Of a DNA stretch of 5,136 nt, positions 3,587 through 5,136 are shown one piece after another. The position numbers and the translations under genes are program-made. Each line of letters opens with the position of its first letter. The first letter of the stretch is position 1. The DNA comes from an uncultured Pseudorhodobacter sp. (lineage in GTDB: Bacteria > Pseudomonadota > Alphaproteobacteria > Rhodobacterales > Rhodobacteraceae): contig CAMFLG010000270.1 of the NCBI GenBank assembly GCA_945957495.1, positions 1-5,136 on the forward strand. Reading direction: 5' to 3'. Under the pieces are notes generated by a model that was not told where the DNA came from, did not search any database, and worked only from the letters and a program-made list of their open reading frames with translations.

Positions 3587-5136
3587 ATGCTGCGCAGTCT
3601 TGATATCCGCGATGTGCTGATCATTGATCGGCTGACCTTGGATTTTGCCCCGGGCCTGAATGTGCTGACGGGCGAAACCGGGGCCGGGAAATCGATTCTG
3701 CTGGATGCTTTGGGCTTTGTGCTGGGCTGGCGCGGACGGGCTGAGTTGGTGCGGGCTGGGGCGGCGCAGGGCGAGGTGGTGGCAGAGTTCGATCTGCACG
3801 CAGGCCATGCGGCGCGCGCGGTTCTGGCCGAGGCGGGGATCGAGGCCGAGGATGGCTTGATTTTGCGCCGAGTGAACACGGCGGATGGCCGCAAGACCGC
3901 CTTCGTCAATGATCGCCGCGTGTCGGGCGAGGTGTTGCGCGATCTGTCGGAATCGCTGGTTGAACTGCATGGCCAGCAAGATGACCGCGGGTTGCTGAAT
4001 CCGCGTGGTCATCGCACCCTGCTGGATGCGTTCGCAGGGGTGGATTTGGGCGCCTGTCGGGCGGCCTGGCGGGTGCAATCGCAGGCGCAGGCGGCCTATG
4101 CGGCGGCTTTGGACGGGTTGGAACGCGCGCGGGTTGAGGAAGACTTCCTGCGCCATGCGGTGGCCGAACTGGACAAGCTTGCGCCGCAGCCCGGCGAAGA
4201 GGCGGCGCTGGATATTCGTCGCCGCAGTATGCAAGGCGCGGCCCGGGTGCGCACCGACATTCAGCGCGCGCATTCGGCGCTGACCGATGGGGCCGAAGGC
4301 GCGATGCGCGATGCGATGCGCTGGCTGGATGATGCGTCCGACCGGGCCGAGGGTCGGCTTGAGGTGGCCTTGGCCGCGCTGAACCGGGCGATGATCGAAT
4401 TGGGCGATGCGCAGGCCGGTGTGGAAGATTGCCTGCGCCAGATGGATTTCAACCCGGCAGAGTTGGAGGCGCTGGAAGAGCGGCTGTTTGCCATCCGCGC
4501 CCTGGCGCGCAAACACGCGGTTCAGGCCGATGATCTGAGCGGATTTGCCGATCAGTTGCGGCTGCGGCTGTCAGCCATTGATGGCGGGGCGCAGGCCTTG
4601 CCAAAGCTGCAGAAGGCGGTTGTCGCGGCAGAGGCCGCCTACCGCACCGAAGCGGCGGCGCTGACGGCGCAGCGGAAAGAAGCGGCGGTGCGGCTGGACC
4701 GGGCCATGGCGGGCGAGCTTGCGCCGTTGAAGATGGAGCGGGCGGTGTTCGTGACCGAAGTGTCGGGCGCAGAGCCCGGCCCGGATGGCAGCGACGCGGT
4801 GCAATTCACCGTGGCCACCAACCCCGGCGCCCCGGCGGGGGCGTTGAACAAGATCGCCTCGGGTGGGGAACTTTCGCGCTTTCTGCTGGCGCTGAAGGTT
4901 TGTCTGACCGGAAACACGCCCGGCCTGACCCTGATCTTTGACGAGATTGACCGGGGCGTGGGCGGCGCCACGGCGGATGCGGTGGGGCGGCGGCTGAAGG
5001 CGATTGCGGCGGGGTCGCAGGTGTTGGTGGTAACGCACAGCCCGCAGGTGGCGGCGCTTGGCGGGCATCACTGGCGGGTTGAAAAGCGGGTGGTCGAGGA
5101 ACAGACGCTGTCGCGCGTTGTTGCCCTGTCACCGGA
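3587..5136 (+). CDS. recN: DNA repair protein RecN, 3'-truncated by the window edge
   Basis: RecN is a cytoplasmic SMC-like ATPase that acts early in RecA-dependent repair of double-strand breaks. The frame is open from ATG 3587 to the window end, giving 516 complete codons; family members have about 550 residues, so roughly 30-40 are missing. The N-terminus MLRSLDIRDVLIIDRLTLDF is typical. Walker A GETGAGKS is at residues 29-36 (3671-3694), the HGQQDD Q-loop region at 128-133, the ABC signature SGGELSR at 425-431, Walker B LIFDEID with Asp452 and Glu453, and the H-loop His484 in VVTHSPQVAA. Between the two ATPase halves, about residues 155-375, lies an Ala/Glu/Arg-rich helical region forming the short antiparallel coiled coil. 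All catalytic motifs are intact. GTGs at 3557 and 3578 are in frame but lack a ribosome site and fit the family worse. It is probably co-transcribed with bamD. In related genomes I would expect ligA next, which cannot be checked here. Confidence 0.97.
   Translation, partial: MLRSLDIRDVLIIDRLTLDFAPGLNVLTGETGAGKSILLDALGFVLGWRGRAELVRAGAAQGEVVAEFDLHAGHAARAVLAEAGIEAEDGLILRRVNTADGRKTAFVNDRRVSGEVLRDLSESLVELHGQQDDRGLLNPRGHRTLLDAFAGVDLGACRAAWRVQSQAQAAYAAALDGLERARVEEDFLRHAVAELDKLAPQPGEEAALDIRRRSMQGAARVRTDIQRAHSALTDGAEGAMRDAMRWLDDASDRAEGRLEVALAALNRAMIELGDAQAGVEDCLRQMDFNPAELEALEERLFAIRALARKHAVQADDLSGFADQLRLRLSAIDGGAQALPKLQKAVVAAEAAYRTEAAALTAQRKEAAVRLDRAMAGELAPLKMERAVFVTEVSGAEPGPDGSDAVQFTVATNPGAPAGALNKIASGGELSRFLLALKVCLTGNTPGLTLIFDEIDRGVGGATADAVGRRLKAIAAGSQVLVVTHSPQVAALGGHHWRVEKRVVEEQTLSRVVALSP

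Noticed and set aside
1807..4516. Long antisense open frames (1807-2814, 2255-3328, 3572-4516, up to 357 codons) as real genes.
   Set aside because: They lie wholly opposite well-identified genes, have Arg/Gln/Pro-rich or low-complexity translations with no recognisable motif, and are expected in GC-rich DNA where stops are rare in antisense frames.
4821..4850. C/G-rich inverted segment in recN as a hairpin.
   Set aside because: The stem is only about five bases and the run encodes Pro/Gly/Ala codons typical of the gene's composition.

Overview
The window is GC-rich DNA with strong G/C preference at third codon positions. It carries four genes on the + strand: ftsZ (5' end cut off), lpxC, bamD and recN (3' end cut off). 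The protein sequences, the long Pro/Ala/Gln-rich FtsZ linker ending in an EIPAFLRRQAN-type tail, and the gene order all point to an alphaproteobacterium, most likely of the Rhodobacteraceae/Rhodobacterales. Genus cannot be decided from the sequence alone. There are no tRNA or rRNA genes, CRISPR arrays, insertion sequences or signs of recent transfer. I found no previously undescribed system. This is conserved chromosomal core, and the points of interest lie in the short intergenic regions and a few protein details.

Layout. 1-1440: FtsZ, lacking roughly its first 65-70 residues. 1441-1632: a textbook intrinsic terminator directly after ftsZ, then a less GC-rich stretch with a candidate promoter, a 10-bp-phased GTTACA direct repeat and a small palindrome; lpxC therefore looks separately transcribed. 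1633-2553: LpxC, starting at a GTG chosen for its Shine-Dalgarno spacing and its family N-terminus. 2554-2677: a weak hairpin, a candidate promoter overlapping it, a second hairpin, and an imperfect duplication around the bamD start codon. 2678-3550: BamD lipoprotein with an atypical lipobox. 3551-3586: a strong inverted repeat that contains the bamD stop codon and ends just before the recN ribosome binding site. 3587-5136: RecN, open to the window edge and lacking perhaps its last 30-40 residues. No gene-free stretch exceeds 200 bases.

How the genes relate. FtsZ builds the cytokinetic ring. LpxC commits UDP-GlcNAc precursor to lipid A. BamD is part of the machine that inserts outer-membrane beta-barrels. 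The first three therefore link division to making the outer leaflet and proteins of the outer membrane. RecN, an SMC-like double-strand-break repair ATPase, is probably read through from bamD, since only a 36-base gap with no recognisable promoter or SOS box precedes it. The dense antisense open frames are shadows of the GC-rich coding strand.
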